Of a stretch of DNA of 64,000 nt, positions 11,960-24,614 are shown piece by piece (position 1 is the first letter of the stretch; every line of letters begins with the position of its first letter). The stretch spans positions 28,489 through 92,488 of the forward strand of contig NZ_JAMOHY010000012.1 of the NCBI RefSeq assembly GCF_024448695.1, given 5' to 3'. The notes beneath the pieces are model-generated. The model saw nothing but the letters and a program-made list of their open reading frames with translations, was not told the origin of the DNA and searched no databases. Source of the DNA: Stutzerimonas stutzeri. GTDB taxonomy: Bacteria; Pseudomonadota; Gammaproteobacteria; Pseudomonadales; Pseudomonadaceae. Both the position numbers and the translations under genes were made by a program.

Positions 11960-13022
11960 TGGCCACCTCCAGGCAGATATCGACCACGCTACGAGTGGCA
12001 TCGGGCCGGGCCAGCCGGCGTGCAGCGAGCCCCATGGTCTTGAGTTTTTCCGGCTGCATCATTACCTCGGTCAGCTGCGCGGCCAGCGCGGCAGCATCGG
12101 TCTTTGCTTGAGGGAGAAGGACGGCAGCGCCTTCCTTCGCCAGATATTCGGCATTGCGGGTCTGGTGGTCGTCGATGGCATGCGGCAGCGGCACCAGGAA
12201 TGAAGGCAGTCCGGCCGCCGCCAACTCGCAGACGGTCAGTGCGCCGGCGCGGCAGATCACCAGATCGGCCCAGGCATAGGCGTGCGCCATGTCCTTGATG
12301 AAAGGTTTGACCTCGGCCTCGACACCGCTCTCGGCATAACGCTCGCGGGTGATTTCGGCGTGCTGCTTGCCCGCTTGATGGAACACCTCGGGACGCAATG
12401 CCTGCGTCACTTGCGCCAGCGCAGCGGGCAGCAGCTTGTTCAAGGGCTCGGCACCCAGACTGCCTCCCAGCACCAACAGACGTGGCCGACGATCGACCAT
12501 TGCTTCCCCGGCCGTCTCGAGAAACAGCTCGCGGCGTACCGGATTGCCGGTGGTGCGGCGTTTTTCGCTGCGAGGGAAGGTGTCCGGGAAGGCCTCGCAC
12601 ACGCGCCGGGCAAAGGGCACCAAGCTGCGGTTGGCAGTGCCGGCGACGGCATTCTGCTCATGGATGATCAGCGGAACACCGGCCATCTTCGCAGCCAGTC
12701 CACCCGGCCCCGTGACGTAGCCACCCAGCCCCAGCACACAGACCGGCTGCAGCTCACGCATCACCCGCCGCGCCTGCCAGAGCGAGCGCAGCAACTGGAA
12801 CGGAGCCTTGAGCAGGGAACCGATACCCTTGCCGCGCAAGCCGCTGATCTCGATCAGGTGCAGCGGCAAACCCGCAGCCGGAACCACTTCGTTCTCGATC
12901 CCGCGCGGTGTGCCCAGCCAGTGGACCTGATAGCCGCGGTTCTGGAATTCATGCGCGCAGGCCAGCGCCGGGAACACATGCCCACCAGTGCCGCCAGCCA
13001 TGATCAGGACATTAGCGGCCAT
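11952..13022 (-). CDS. murG: UDP-GlcNAc:lipid I N-acetylglucosaminyltransferase MurG
   Basis: A 356-residue GT-B glycosyltransferase that turns lipid I into lipid II at the inner face of the membrane. The glycine-rich loop [14 protein letters not shown] is at residues 8-21, [12 protein letters not shown] and [11 protein letters not shown] follow, and the UDP-GlcNAc site [17 protein letters not shown] is near the C-terminus. The start at 13022 gives [11 protein letters not shown], as in Pseudomonas MurG, and overlaps the end of ftsW by 11 bases. Confidence 0.96.
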
Positions 13023-14247
13023 GAGCGACCTCCTTCTTCCTGAGCGCAGGCGTTTCGGCAAAGTCGGCCTCGTTGAACTCGGTATCCTCGCTACCCAGCA
13101 CGGTGCGGCTTTCCCACTCGATGCGCAGGAGCAGCGCCATGCTCGCGCAGGTCACCACCAGCGAACTGCCGCCGTAGCTGAGAAAAGGCAGGGTCAGGCC
13201 CTTGGTCGGCAGCAGGCCGACATTAACTCCAACGTTGATCAGGAACTGGCCCAACCAGAGGAATGCCAGCCCCCAGGCGACATAAGCGGCGAAGAACTGA
13301 CGCGAGCGCTCCGCGGCCAGCCCGATATACAGGGCACGGATACCCACGAAGGCAAACAGTGCGATGGTCAACAGCGCGCCGACCATGCCCAGTTCTTCGG
13401 CCAGTACCGAAAACACGAAGTCGGTATGGGCCTCAGGCAGGTAGAACTGCTTCTGCACACTGTTGCCCAGCCCTACACCCAGCCATTCGCCGCGGCCAAA
13501 GGCAATCAGTGCCTGGGTCAACTGATAGCCGGCGCCGTACTGATCGGCCCAGGGGTCGGTGAAGGTGATCAGGCGCTGCAAGCGATATTCCTGGGTCTGC
13601 ACCAGCACGAATACCGCGCCCACTGCCAGCAATACCAGCAGGCTGAAGCGAATCAAGCCGACGCCACCGAGAAACAGCATCGCCACCGCCGCGCCCATCA
13701 TCACCACAGTGGCCCCGAAATCGGGTTCCAGCAGCAGCAGTGCAGCCATCGGCATCAGCACCAGAAACGGCTTGAAGAAGCCCCACAAGCTTTCACGCAC
13801 TTCCTGCTGTCGACGCACCAGATAGCCGGCGAGATAAACCACGACGAAGAGCTTTGCCAGCTCCGAAGGCTGTACGTTGAAGGCGCCGAAGCCGATCCAG
13901 CGCATCGAGCCATTGACCTCACGGCCAATGCCGGGGATCAGCACCAGAATCAGCAGCGCAAAAGCCGCGAGCAGAAGCATCCAGTCCAGCCTCTGCCACA
14001 CGGAAAGCGGTACCAGCAGCACCGCTGCTGCTGCGCCCAGGCCCAGCAGTACATAAATCAAATGGCGGATCATGTGGTACATCGAGTTGCCGGCATTCAC
14101 TGCGGCAACCTCGGAAGACGCCGAAGTGATCATCACCAGGCCCAGCCCGAGCAGCGCCAGGCAGCCGGCAAGCATGGGAAAGTCGAGGTCCACGCCACGG
14201 CGACCGAACAGCGGCGACGGAGCATTGCGCAAGAAGGCGAGCATCAT
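13012..14247 (-). CDS. ftsW: Lipid II polymerase FtsW (SEDS family)
   Basis: A 411-residue protein with about ten membrane segments, the septal SEDS peptidoglycan polymerase that works with FtsI. Its motifs include WIGFGAFNVQPSELAK (loop and helix with the conserved Pro-Ser-Glu) and LPFLSYGGSSLV near the C-terminus. The extended cytoplasmic tail (TVLGSEDTEFNEADFAE) is usual for pseudomonads. It overlaps murD upstream by four bases and murG downstream by 11. Confidence 0.96.
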   Translation of the reverse strand: MMLAFLRNAPSPLFGRRGVDLDFPMLAGCLALLGLGLVMITSASSEVAAVNAGNSMYHMIRHLIYVLLGLGAAAAVLLVPLSVWQRLDWMLLLAAFALLILVLIPGIGREVNGSMRWIGFGAFNVQPSELAKLFVVVYLAGYLVRRQQEVRESLWGFFKPFLVLMPMAALLLLEPDFGATVVMMGAAVAMLFLGGVGLIRFSLLVLLAVGAVFVLVQTQEYRLQRLITFTDPWADQYGAGYQLTQALIAFGRGEWLGVGLGNSVQKQFYLPEAHTDFVFSVLAEELGMVGALLTIALFAFVGIRALYIGLAAERSRQFFAAYVAWGLAFLWLGQFLINVGVNVGLLPTKGLTLPFLSYGGSSLVVTCASMALLLRIEWESRTVLGSEDTEFNEADFAETPALRKKEVAHGR

Positions 14248-15587
14248 GTCAGCGCCTCCACCGCGGCGGCGAACAGAAGGCCGCGCTCTTCGAAATTCTT
14301 GAACATGTCCAGGCTCGCGCAGGCCGGCGACAGCAGCACGGCATCGCCGGGTTGTGCACTGAGGGCTGCACGCTGAACAGCCTGCTCGAGAGACTGGACG
14401 CGATGAACGGGCGCCGCGCCGTCCAGAGCATTGGCCAGCAGCCCGGCGTCACGCCCCAGCAGAATCACCTCACGGCAGTAGCGCGCCACCGGGGCATGCA
14501 GTGCAGAGAAATCCGCACCCTTGCCGTCGCCACCGGCGATCAGCACGAGCTTGCCAGCAATATCGGCACCGAGTCCGCCAATCGCTGCAAGTGCGGCGCC
14601 GACGTTCGTGGCCTTGGAGTCGTCGTAGTAATTCACGCCCCCATGCTCGCCGACCCACTGACAGCGATGAGGCAAACCGCCAAACCGGCGTAACGTATCC
14701 AGCATTGGCTCGAACGGCAGGCCTGCCGCATGGCCAAGCGCCAATGCGGCAAGCGCATTGGACTGGTTGTGCGCGCCACGCATACGCAGCTCGCGCGCCG
14801 GCATCAGCGCCTCAAACTGGAAGGCCAGATGCGTCTCGCCGCTCTCTTCGACCAGCCCAAAACCTTTAAAATCCGGTTTGCCGAGACCGAACGACCAGAC
14901 CGGCACATCATCGCCCAGCAGCGGACGGCTGAGTCGGTCATCACGGTTGATCACGACCTGACGCGCACCCCGGAAGATTCGGTGCTTGGCCTGGTGATAC
15001 GCCGGCAGCCCAGCATAGCGGTCCATATGGTCTTCGCTGACATTCAGGCAGGTCGCCACTTCAGCATTCAGCTGCGCGGTGGTTTCCAGCTGAAAGCTCG
15101 ACAGCTCGAGCACATAGAGTTCGACATCATCGTTCAGCAGATCCAGCGCCGGCGTACCGAGATTGCCGCCCACCGCAACCTTGCGTCCGGCTGCCTGGGC
15201 CATTTCACCTACCAGCGTGGTCACGGTGCTTTTCGCATTGGAGCCGGTGATGGCGATGATCGGTGCGCGGGCTTCACGCGCGAACAGATCGATATCGCCT
15301 GACAGCTTCACACCGCGCGCGGCTGCAGCCTGCAGCGCCGGCGTGTTCACGGCCAACCCCGGACTGACCAGCAGTTCGCTGGCGCGGCTGAGAAACTCGA
15401 CATCCAGCTCGCCGCAACGCACCTCGACATGCGGGTACTGCGCCTGCAGAGTGGCCAGCTCCGGCGGGTTCGCACGGGTGTCCGCCACGGCAAAGGGCTG
15501 CCCACGGCGCGCCAGATGGCGTACCACGGACATGCCGCTCTTGCCGAGACCGACAACGATGCGGAACTGGTCGGAAGCGATCAGCAC
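14244..15587 (-). CDS. murD: UDP-MurNAc-L-alanine--D-glutamate ligase
   Basis: A 447-residue Mur ligase that adds D-Glu in the cytoplasm. The N-terminal VVGLGKSGMSVVRHL binds UDP; the ATP loop is GSNAKSTVTTL. This reads S-N-A-K-S-T, a variant of the more usual G-T-N-G-K-S/T-T, and is typical of Pseudomonas MurD as far as I recall. YYDDSKATN and LSPACASLDMFKNFEERG are the other family motifs. It is six bases from mraY and overlaps ftsW by four. Confidence 0.95.
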   Translation of the reverse strand: MLIASDQFRIVVGLGKSGMSVVRHLARRGQPFAVADTRANPPELATLQAQYPHVEVRCGELDVEFLSRASELLVSPGLAVNTPALQAAAARGVKLSGDIDLFAREARAPIIAITGSNAKSTVTTLVGEMAQAAGRKVAVGGNLGTPALDLLNDDVELYVLELSSFQLETTAQLNAEVATCLNVSEDHMDRYAGLPAYHQAKHRIFRGARQVVINRDDRLSRPLLGDDVPVWSFGLGKPDFKGFGLVEESGETHLAFQFEALMPARELRMRGAHNQSNALAALALGHAAGLPFEPMLDTLRRFGGLPHRCQWVGEHGGVNYYDDSKATNVGAALAAIGGLGADIAGKLVLIAGGDGKGADFSALHAPVARYCREVILLGRDAGLLANALDGAAPVHRVQSLEQAVQRAALSAQPGDAVLLSPACASLDMFKNFEERGLLFAAAVEALT

Positions 15588-15593
15588 TCTTTA

Positions 15594-16676
15594 TTACCTC
15601 AACTTCAACGTGGCAAGGCCGACCAGCACCAGAATCACGGTGATGATCCAGAAACGGACGATCACCCGTGGCTCGGGCCAGCCCTTGAGTTCGAAATGGT
15701 GGTGGATGGGCGCCATGCGGAACACCCGCTTGCCGGTCAACTTGAACGAAGCAACCTGAATCATCACTGACAGGGTTTCCATCACGAACACGCCGCCCAT
15801 GATGAACAACACCACTTCCTGGCGAACGATGACGGCGATGGTGCCCAGGGCCGCGCCGAGGGCCAGTGCACCGACATCACCCATGAAGACCTGCGCCGGG
15901 TAGGTGTTGAACCACAGAAAACCGAGGCCGGCACCAATCAACGCACCACAGAACACAATCAGCTCGCCCGCGCCCGGTACATAGGGAATCAGCAGGTATT
16001 CGGAGAAATTCGCGTTGCCCGACAGGTAGCAGAAAATGCCCAGGCCACCGCCGACCATCACGGTCGGCATGATCGCCAGACCATCGAGCCCGTCGGTGAG
16101 ATTGACGGCGTTGCTCGAACCGACGATGACGAAATAGGTCAGCACGATGAATCCGATTCCCAGCGGAATCTCGATGTCCTTGATCAGCGGCAGGATCAGG
16201 GTGGTTTCCACCGGCGTCTGCGCAGTCATATAAAGGAAGATCGCCGCACCCAGGCCGAACACCGATTGCCAGAAATACTTCCAGCGGCTTGGCAGGCCGC
16301 GCGAATTCTTTTCGATCACCTTGCGGTAATCATCGACCCAGCCGATGGCGCCGAACAGCAGCGTGACGGCCAGCACTACCCAGACATAGCGGTTGGACAG
16401 ATCCGCCCAGAGCAGTGTGCTGATGGCGATGGCACTGAGGATCAGCGCGCCGCCCATGGTCGGCGTACCGGATTTGGACAGGTGTGATTGCGGGCCATCG
16501 GTACGTACCGATTGCCCGATCTGGCGCATCTGCAAAGTACGGATCAGCCACGGCCCCATCCACAGCGACAGCACCAAGGCCGTGAGCACGCCGAGAATCC
16601 CGCGCAGGGTCAGGTACTGAAAGACCGCGAAGCCCTTGTGGAACTGTTGCAGGTACTCGGCGAGCAGCAGCAGCAT
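15594..16676 (-). CDS. mraY: Phospho-MurNAc-pentapeptide transferase MraY
   Basis: A 360-residue polytopic enzyme (about ten helices) that loads phospho-MurNAc-pentapeptide on undecaprenyl phosphate to give lipid I. The catalytic aspartates are in WVDDYRK and [20 protein letters not shown] is the first conserved cytoplasmic loop, and [13 protein letters not shown] is the HHH motif near the C-terminus. Length and termini are standard. Its start overlaps the murF stop by one base (TGATG arrangement). Confidence 0.98.
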   Translation of the reverse strand: MLLLLAEYLQQFHKGFAVFQYLTLRGILGVLTALVLSLWMGPWLIRTLQMRQIGQSVRTDGPQSHLSKSGTPTMGGALILSAIAISTLLWADLSNRYVWVVLAVTLLFGAIGWVDDYRKVIEKNSRGLPSRWKYFWQSVFGLGAAIFLYMTAQTPVETTLILPLIKDIEIPLGIGFIVLTYFVIVGSSNAVNLTDGLDGLAIMPTVMVGGGLGIFCYLSGNANFSEYLLIPYVPGAGELIVFCGALIGAGLGFLWFNTYPAQVFMGDVGALALGAALGTIAVIVRQEVVLFIMGGVFVMETLSVMIQVASFKLTGKRVFRMAPIHHHFELKGWPEPRVIVRFWIITVILVLVGLATLKLR

Positions 16677-18049
16677 CAGTGTTTCTCCATGGCAGACTCA
16701 CCCAGCGCGGCGACAATTCTGTCCATCGCGGCGCTGCGTGATCCCTTGATCAAAATGGTGGTGTTGCCCTGCTCCAATTGCAGCGCCTCGATCAGGCTCT
16801 GCTGATCGGTGAAATGCCGGCCACCGGCGCCGAAGGCCTCGACTGCATGCTTCATCAGAGGACCAACGGCCAACAGCGCATCGACCTTGCCGGCGGCATA
16901 ACAGCCCACATCGACATGGCTCTGCTCGGCCCACTCGCCTAGTTCGCCCATGTCACCCAGAACCAACAGGGTCCGACCGGAAAAACCGGTCAGCACATCG
17001 GTGGCCGCACGGATGGAAGCGGGATTGGCGTTGTAGCTGTCATCAATCAGGCGCACGCCGTTGCTGAGCATCTGCGCGACCCCACGCCCCTTGACCGGCT
17101 GCAACTGCTGCAGGCCGGCCGCAATATGCTCCAGCGCAACGCCCAGTGCAGAGGCGGCAGCAGCCGCTGCGAGGGCGTTGGCGATATTGTGGTATCCGAG
17201 CAGATTGAGCTGCACCGGCACGGAACCATTCGGGCCGACGAGAGTGAAATTCGGACAACCGCGTGCGTCCTGGCCGATGCCGGCGGGACGGAAGTCGGCT
17301 TGAGAAGCCTGCAGGGCAAAGCTCAGCACGCGCTTACCGGCACTTCGTTGCTTCCACACGGGCCAGGCCGGATCATCCTGATTGAGCACGGCAATACCCT
17401 GAGCATCCAGTCCGTCGAGAATCTCTCCCTTGGCCTCGACAATCTTCTCAGGACCGCCGAACTCACCAACATGGGCGGTGCCTGCGTTGGTAATCAGACT
17501 GACATCCGGGCGCGCCAGACTCACCGTATAGGCGATTTCACCCAGGCGTGAAGCGCCAAGTTCGATGACGGCAGCCTGGTGTTGTGGCGCCAGTTCGAGC
17601 AGGGTCAGCGGCGCGCCAAGATCGTTGTTCAGATTGCCGCGCGTGGCCAATACCGCATCGGCGCCATAAGCCGCACGCAGGATGCTGGCAAGCATTTCCT
17701 TGACGCTGGTCTTGCCGCTTGAGCCAGTGATCGCCACCAGCGGACCGGCAAAGGCGGCACGGTTCAGCGCACCCAGCTGGCCGAGGGCAATACGGGTGTC
17801 GGCAACCACCAGTTGTGGCAGCGCTACATCGGCCACATGCCGTTCGACCAGCGCGGCGACCGCGCCCTTGGCAGCGACCTCAGCCAGATAGGCATGCCCA
17901 TCGAAGCGCGGTCCGCTCAGGGCAATGAACAGCTGCCCCTGATTGATGGCACGGCTATCGGTGCTGACGGCGGCAAAGGCTACGTCATGCCCTATCAGTT
18001 CAGCGGATAACGGCGCGACCAACTGGCTCAGGCGCAAGGCTTCAAGCAT
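16676..18049 (-). CDS. murF: UDP-MurNAc-tripeptide--D-alanyl-D-alanine ligase
   Basis: A 457-residue Mur ligase that adds D-Ala-D-Ala to complete the pentapeptide. [14 protein letters not shown] lies in the N-terminal domain, the ATP loop is [11 protein letters not shown], and [12 protein letters not shown] is in the central domain. The frame is open for 80 codons upstream, but that stretch reads as a shadow of murE. The start at 18049 ([10 protein letters not shown]) fits the family and overlaps the murE stop by eight bases. Confidence 0.96.
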   Translation of the reverse strand: MLEALRLSQLVAPLSAELIGHDVAFAAVSTDSRAINQGQLFIALSGPRFDGHAYLAEVAAKGAVAALVERHVADVALPQLVVADTRIALGQLGALNRAAFAGPLVAITGSSGKTSVKEMLASILRAAYGADAVLATRGNLNNDLGAPLTLLELAPQHQAAVIELGASRLGEIAYTVSLARPDVSLITNAGTAHVGEFGGPEKIVEAKGEILDGLDAQGIAVLNQDDPAWPVWKQRSAGKRVLSFALQASQADFRPAGIGQDARGCPNFTLVGPNGSVPVQLNLLGYHNIANALAAAAAASALGVALEHIAAGLQQLQPVKGRGVAQMLSNGVRLIDDSYNANPASIRAATDVLTGFSGRTLLVLGDMGELGEWAEQSHVDVGCYAAGKVDALLAVGPLMKHAVEAFGAGGRHFTDQQSLIEALQLEQGNTTILIKGSRSAAMDRIVAALGESAMEKH

Positions 18050-19504
18050 GAGCGCTCTCCCAGGCAGCCAGGGCCTTCTCGGCCTGATCCAGATCGGAGA
18101 AAGGCAGCCGTTCACCCTTGATTTCCTGGTAATTCTCGTGTCCCTTGCCGGCCAGTAGCACCACATCATCCGGGCCACAGCCGGCAATGGAGTTGGCGAT
18201 GGCCTCGGCGCGACCCGGCTGGAATAGCACGCGGTCCGGTGCAGTAAAGCCTGTGCGAATCTCGTCGAGAATCTGCTGCGGGTCCTCATTACGCGGATTG
18301 TCGTCGGTCACCAGCACCTGATCGGCCAGGCGTTCCGCCACTTCGGCCATCAAGGCACGCTTGCCGCGATCACGATCTCCGCCACAACCGAACAGGCACA
18401 GCAGTTGCCCCCGGGCGTGCGGACGCAACGCGCCGAGAACCTTTTCCAGGGCATCGGGGGTGTGCGCGTAATCGACCACCACCAGCGGCTTGTCGCCACC
18501 GCCAAGCCGCTGCATGCGGCCAGCCGGGCCTTCAAGGGCAGGCAGTACGGCGAGAATCTCGTCCAGGGGATAATTCATGCCCAGCAACGCACCAATCGCC
18601 GCCAGGGTATTGCTGAGATTGAAGCGACCCAGCAGCGGACTGCGCAGCGAACGCTCGCCCTGTGGCGTGACGAGCCGTGCATGAGCACCGTCATCGTCGA
18701 GCTGCGCCTCAGGGCAGTAGAGGTAGGCGTCGGGACTTTCCAGGCTGTAGGTAATTAGCCGTGATTCACCCTTTTCCGCAGCCAGCGCACGACCAAAGGC
18801 GTCATCCAGATTGATCACCCGGCAACTCAGCCCAGGCAGCCTGAACAGGCCGGCCTTGACCTCGCCATAGGTTTCCATTGAGCCGTGATAGTCGAGATGA
18901 TCACGAGACAGATTGGTAAATACCGCCACATCGAACGCCAGTGCTGCCACTCGCCCTTGCGCCAGACCGTGCGACGACACCTCCATTGCTACCGCACGCG
19001 CGCCCTGCGCCCGCAGATTGGCCAGGTTCGCCTGTACGCCAATGGCGTCCGGTGTGGTGTGACGCCCCAGCTCCAGCTCACCATGAAAACCGGTGCCCAG
19101 GGTGCCGATGATGCCGCAACGCTCACCGAGGCGATCCAGTGCCTGAGCGATCAGATAGCTGACGCTGGTCTTGCCGTTGGTGCCGGTCACGCCGACCAGA
19201 TGCAAGCCACGGCTGGGCTCCCCGTAGAAACGCCCGGCAATCGCCGACAACTGTTCGGCGAGGTTCCGTACCGATACCAGTTCGGCGCTCGCGGCGGTCA
19301 TCTGTTGCGCCCCTTCGGCCTCGAAGGCTACCGCAGCCGCGCCACGGGAAATGGCATCAGCGATGTGCAGACGGCCATCCTGCTGCAGGCCGGGCACCGC
19401 CAGAAACAGATCGCCGGGTCGCACCTTGCGGCTGTCCAGTGTGAGTTCACGGATCAGCGTGGCGCTATCAGCCTGTGGCAACAATTGGTTCAGCGGCATC
19501 GGCA

Positions 19505-19505
<1 letters not shown>
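18042..19505 (-). CDS. murE: UDP-MurNAc-L-Ala-D-Glu--meso-diaminopimelate ligase
   Basis: A 487-residue Mur ligase that inserts the third stem residue. LTLDSRKVRPGDLFLAVPG opens the UDP domain, GVTGTNGKTSVSYL is the ATP loop, and VDYAHTPDALEKVL marks the C-terminal half. The DNPR box (TDDNPRNEDP), diagnostic of enzymes using meso-diaminopimelate rather than lysine, is present. Its start overlaps the ftsI stop by one base. Confidence 0.97.
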
Positions 19506-21515
<2,010 letters not shown>

Positions 21516-21519
<4 letters not shown>

Positions 21520-22463
21520 CGCAATTTCTCCGCAACACGCATCACCGCGCTGCGAGAACGCGGATTGGCTCTGACCTCTTCGGCGGAGGCATACTGCGGC
21601 TTGCCGAGCAGCTTCAGACGCGGGACAAACTTTTCCGGAATGATCGGTAGATCGCGTGGCAGGGTATCCGCCTCACCCTTGGCATGGCGGCGCATGAACT
21701 GTTTGACGATGCGATCTTCCAGCGAATGGAAGCTGATCACCACCAGTCGACCACCCACCGCAAGCGCTTCCAAGGCAGCTTCAAGGCCCCGTTCCAGATC
21801 GCCCAGTTCATTGTTGATAAAGATACGCAGGCCCTGAAAGGCACGGGTCGCGGGATTCTTGCCCTTTTCCCAGGCGGGATTGGCAACGGTCAGCACCTGC
21901 GCCAGATCAGCTGTACGCTCGAAGGGTTTTTCCAGCCGACGCTGCACAACGGCACGCGCCATGCGTCTGGCAAAGCGCTCTTCGCCGTAATCCTTGAAAA
22001 CACGGGCGATCTCTTCCTCGGAAGCACTGGCGATCCAGTCTGCTGCACTGATTCCCTGATCAGGATTCATGCGCATGTCGAGAGGGCCATCATTGAGAAA
22101 ACTGAAGCCACGCTCCGGGTCATCCAGCTGCGGCGAGGACACTCCAAGATCCAGCAGGATACCGTCAAGAGTGCCGAGCCAGCCGCGCTGCGTCAGCTCT
22201 TCACCCAGCTCGGCAAAACTTCGTTGCACAACGACAAAGCGGCCGTCTTCGGCCGCCAGTGCTTGCCCCGTAGCGATTGCCAGCGGGTCCTTGTCGAACC
22301 CTAGCAAGTGGCCATCAGCCCCAAGCTGCTGTAATAGCAGCCGGCTATGCCCGCCCCGCCCGAAGGTTCCGTCCATATAGCGGCCACCAGCGCGCACAGC
22401 GAGCGCCGCGACGGCCTCGTCGAGCAACACGGTCACATGCTTGTAGCTGCTGGTCTGGCTCAC
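21516..22463 (-). CDS. rsmH: 16S rRNA (cytosine-1402-N4)-methyltransferase RsmH
   Basis: A 315-residue AdoMet-dependent methyltransferase (formerly MraW). [11 protein letters not shown] is the usual start, [12 protein letters not shown] is the AdoMet loop, and [20 protein letters not shown] and [16 protein letters not shown] are family signatures. It methylates C1402 in the ribosomal P site together with RsmI, which is also in this window. It overlaps mraZ by four bases. Confidence 0.97.
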
Positions 22464-22915
22464 AGGATTAGCTCACGCAGTGCTTCCGGCAAGGCACCGG
22501 GTTGTTTAATGGCCGCCAGATCCGCATTTGCCTGCGCGTTCCAGTCGTCCTCGTTCCACAAACTGAATTTGTTCAGCTGGCCGACCAGCATGGCTCGCTT
22601 GTCCAGCCGTGCATGCTCACGCAGCCGCGGCGGCACCAGCACGCGGCCATTGCCGTCCATCTCCAGATCCACCGCATTGCCAATCAGCAATCGTTGAAGA
22701 CGGCGGCTCTCTTCATGCAGCGACGGCAGCTCGCGAAGCTTGGCTTCGATCAGCTCCCATTCGGGCAGAGGGTAGATACACAGGCAGGGGTCGACGGCAT
22801 CGATGGTGACTATCAACTGGCCATCACAACGCGAAACGAGCTCGTCACGATACCGGCTGGGCATGGCTAGCCGCCCCTTGGCATCGAGACTGATTGCATT
22901 TGCTCCGCGAAACAC
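22460..22915 (-). CDS. mraZ: Transcriptional regulator MraZ
   Basis: A 151-residue protein with two swapped-hairpin AbrB-like halves, each with a DxxxR motif: [15 protein letters not shown] (about 9-23) and [14 protein letters not shown] (about 80-95). MraZ rings bind direct repeats upstream of their own gene and repress the dcw promoter. Four such repeats are seen at 22946-22981. First gene of the cluster; start [14 protein letters not shown] as in pseudomonads. Confidence 0.96.
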   Translation of the reverse strand: MFRGANAISLDAKGRLAMPSRYRDELVSRCDGQLIVTIDAVDPCLCIYPLPEWELIEAKLRELPSLHEESRRLQRLLIGNAVDLEMDGNGRVLVPPRLREHARLDKRAMLVGQLNKFSLWNEDDWNAQANADLAAIKQPGALPEALRELIL

Positions 22916-22945
22916 GGCTGCGCTTCCCCTGAATTAGCTATCCCT

Positions 22946-22981
22946 GCCCATAAATACCCACTTCATTCCACTTCTTACCAC
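22946..22981 (-). promoter_or_regulatory. MraZ operator: four direct repeats at 10-base spacing
   Basis: On the minus strand TGGTA, TGGAA, TGGGT and TGGGC follow each other at exact 10-base steps between the promoter and the mraZ start. The known E. coli MraZ operator is three TGGGN repeats separated by five bases, so spacing and position agree. The two repeats nearest the gene are exact; the two nearest the promoter deviate at the third G. Confidence 0.8.
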
Positions 22982-22989
22982 TTATGCGC

Positions 22990-23019
22990 ACTATAGAAAT
23001 GCAGCGACCCCACCGTCAA
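22990..23019 (-). promoter_or_regulatory. Sigma-70 promoter of the dcw cluster
   Basis: Minus-strand TTGACG (23014-23019) and TATAGT (22990-22995) are separated by 18 bases. Transcription would start near 22983, just before the MraZ repeats, so bound MraZ would block initiation or escape. Confidence 0.75.
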
Positions 23020-23205
23020 GGTGAGCTGAAGGGGAAAAACCCTTATGTGGCGGGAATTTAGGAGACAATCACGATACAGACGCTAAAACGCAGGCGAGCG
23101 AAAACCAACTTCTTACGGCAGACCAAAAGCCTACGACCTGAAGTTAAAGTACTTTCTCAAGAGCAATACTTTTTTGGACTAGACGCGAGGGGATTTTGGA
23201 AGTGA
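23020..23205. other. Spacer between the dcw promoter and rnpB
   Basis: AT-richer than the surroundings. I see no gene and no clear terminator; the stretch TACTTTCTCAAGAGCAATAC with the following T run lies just past the end of rnpB but forms no convincing hairpin. Confidence 0.5.
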
Positions 23206-23570
23206 GTCGGAGAGTCGATCTGTAAGCCGGGTTCTGTCGAGGACAGTCATTCCTCTACGACAGCCATCACTGACTGCCTCTAGCAACCTACCCGGATCCA
23301 GCGCGGGCCACGCCAATGGATCCCTATTTGGTCTTGCTCCAAGTGGGGTTTACCTAGCCACGGACTGTTGCCAGCCGCGCGGTGCGCTCTTACCGCACCT
23401 TTTCACCCTTACCGGCGCCGAAGCGCTTAGGCGGTTATTTTCTGTGGCACTTTCCGTAGGCTCACGCCTCCCAGGCGTTACCTGGCACTTCGCCCTATGG
23501 AGCCCGGACTTTCCTCCCTCCCTTTTTGCGGAACAAAAAGAGACAGCGACTGTCCGATCGACTCTCCGAC
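23206..23570 (-). ncRNA. rnpB: RNase P RNA (class A)
   Basis: The catalytic RNA of RNase P, which matures tRNA 5' ends. The 5' part reads GATCGGACAGTCGCTGTCTC, as expected of a gammaproteobacterial type A RNA. The universal CR-I/CR-V regions are recognisable: GGAAAGTCCGGGCTCC near the 5' end and ACAGAACCCGGCTTAC near the 3' end. The ends pair as a perfect 15-base helix (23206-23220 with 23556-23570), the P1 stem. Length of about 350-365 and the position between mraZ and rsmI both match Pseudomonas. Confidence 0.96.
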
Positions 23571-23574
23571 CGCT

Positions 23575-23603
23575 AGGGTACTTGCCCCGCCCCGCCCCCG
23601 CAA
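23575..23603 (-). promoter_or_regulatory. rnpB promoter
   Basis: Minus-strand TTGCGG (23598-23603) and TACCCT (23575-23580) with a 17-base spacer, placed so that transcription would begin at about the first base of the P1 helix. The region between is very GC-rich, as in stringently controlled stable-RNA promoters. Confidence 0.6.
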
Positions 23604-23620
23604 GCTGATAAATCCGCCGA

Positions 23621-24493
23621 TCAGCCTTGATCCTTTTCCTGCAAAGCCAGCTGATACAGCAGATTCTTGCGAACGCCAGTTATCTGCGCAGCAACAGCCG
23701 CGGCACGCTTGAGCGGCAGTTCCGCCAAGAGCAGCTGCAGGACACGGCGGGCATCGGCACCCACCTCGTCTTCACCCTCAGAAGCCTGCCAGCCGCCGAC
23801 CACAAGCACGCACTCGCCGCGCTGCTGATTACTGTCAGCCTCGACCCAGGCACGCAGCTGTGCCAGCGGCAGGCCCTTGAGGGTCTCGAATGTCTTGGTC
23901 AGCTCGCGCCCCAGCACAGCTGGCCGATCCTCACCGAATACAGCCTCAAGGTCCTGCAGACACTCCAGAATGCGGTGCGGCGCCTCGTAGAAAATCAGGG
24001 TTCGGGGCTCTTCACGCAGATGCTCCAACCTCGCACGGCGCGCCGCCTCTCTGGCCGGCAGAAACCCTTCAAAGATAAATCGATCAGATGGCAGACCCGC
24101 CGCCGAAAGTGCCGCGACAAGCGCACAGGCGCCCGGCACCGGCACGACACGCACGCCCGCCGCCCGCGCCTGCCTGACCAGATGGTAGCCAGGGTCTGAA
24201 ATCAGCGGAGTTCCGGCATCGGACACAAGCGCCACATCCTCGCCCGCCAGCAACCGACCGATAAAGCGGCCACCCTCGTCCCGCTCATTGTGCTCGTGAC
24301 ACGCAGCCAGTGCGGTGGCAATGCCGAAATGCTGAAGAAGCCGTGCCGAGTGGCGGGTATCTTCTGCTGCAATCAGCGCCACCTCACGCAGTACGCGCAG
24401 CGCCCGCGCACTGATGTCCTCAAGATTTCCGATCGGCGTAGCAACGACATAGAGCACGCCAGCGGTGGAGTTCACGGCATCTGGTGCAGTCAC
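23621..24493 (-). CDS. rsmI: 16S rRNA (cytidine-1402-2'-O)-methyltransferase RsmI
   Basis: A 290-residue tetrapyrrole-methylase-fold enzyme that adds the 2'-O-methyl on C1402, completing the m4Cm made with RsmH. LYVVATPIGNLEDIS and AEDTRHSARLL are the N-terminal motifs, LVSDAGTPLISDPGY is the AdoMet loop, and FEGFLPAR and FYEAPHRI follow. The start is GTG at 24493 with GAGG about eight bases upstream; another GTG six codons in is possible. It is divergent from lpoA. Confidence 0.94.
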   Translation of the reverse strand: MTAPDAVNSTAGVLYVVATPIGNLEDISARALRVLREVALIAAEDTRHSARLLQHFGIATALAACHEHNERDEGGRFIGRLLAGEDVALVSDAGTPLISDPGYHLVRQARAAGVRVVPVPGACALVAALSAAGLPSDRFIFEGFLPAREAARRARLEHLREEPRTLIFYEAPHRILECLQDLEAVFGEDRPAVLGRELTKTFETLKGLPLAQLRAWVEADSNQQRGECVLVVGGWQASEGEDEVGADARRVLQLLLAELPLKRAAAVAAQITGVRKNLLYQLALQEKDQG

Positions 24494-24614
24494 AGGGCGT
24501 ACCTCGCATCACGAAAACGCGCATTGTAGCTCGTTTGACAGCCACAACATCGCAGTGCCGGCGGGGCTTGGGTACAATCAGACGCTCTTTGCCGGTGTCT
24601 CCAGGAATGATCAC

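Noticed and set aside
18050..18289. An 80-codon N-terminal extension of murF
   Set aside because: It overlaps murE, has no likeness to Mur ligases and lacks a ribosome binding site.
23206..23570. The strongly folded region before rsmI as a riboswitch or CRISPR-like element
   Set aside because: It is fully explained as RNase P RNA.
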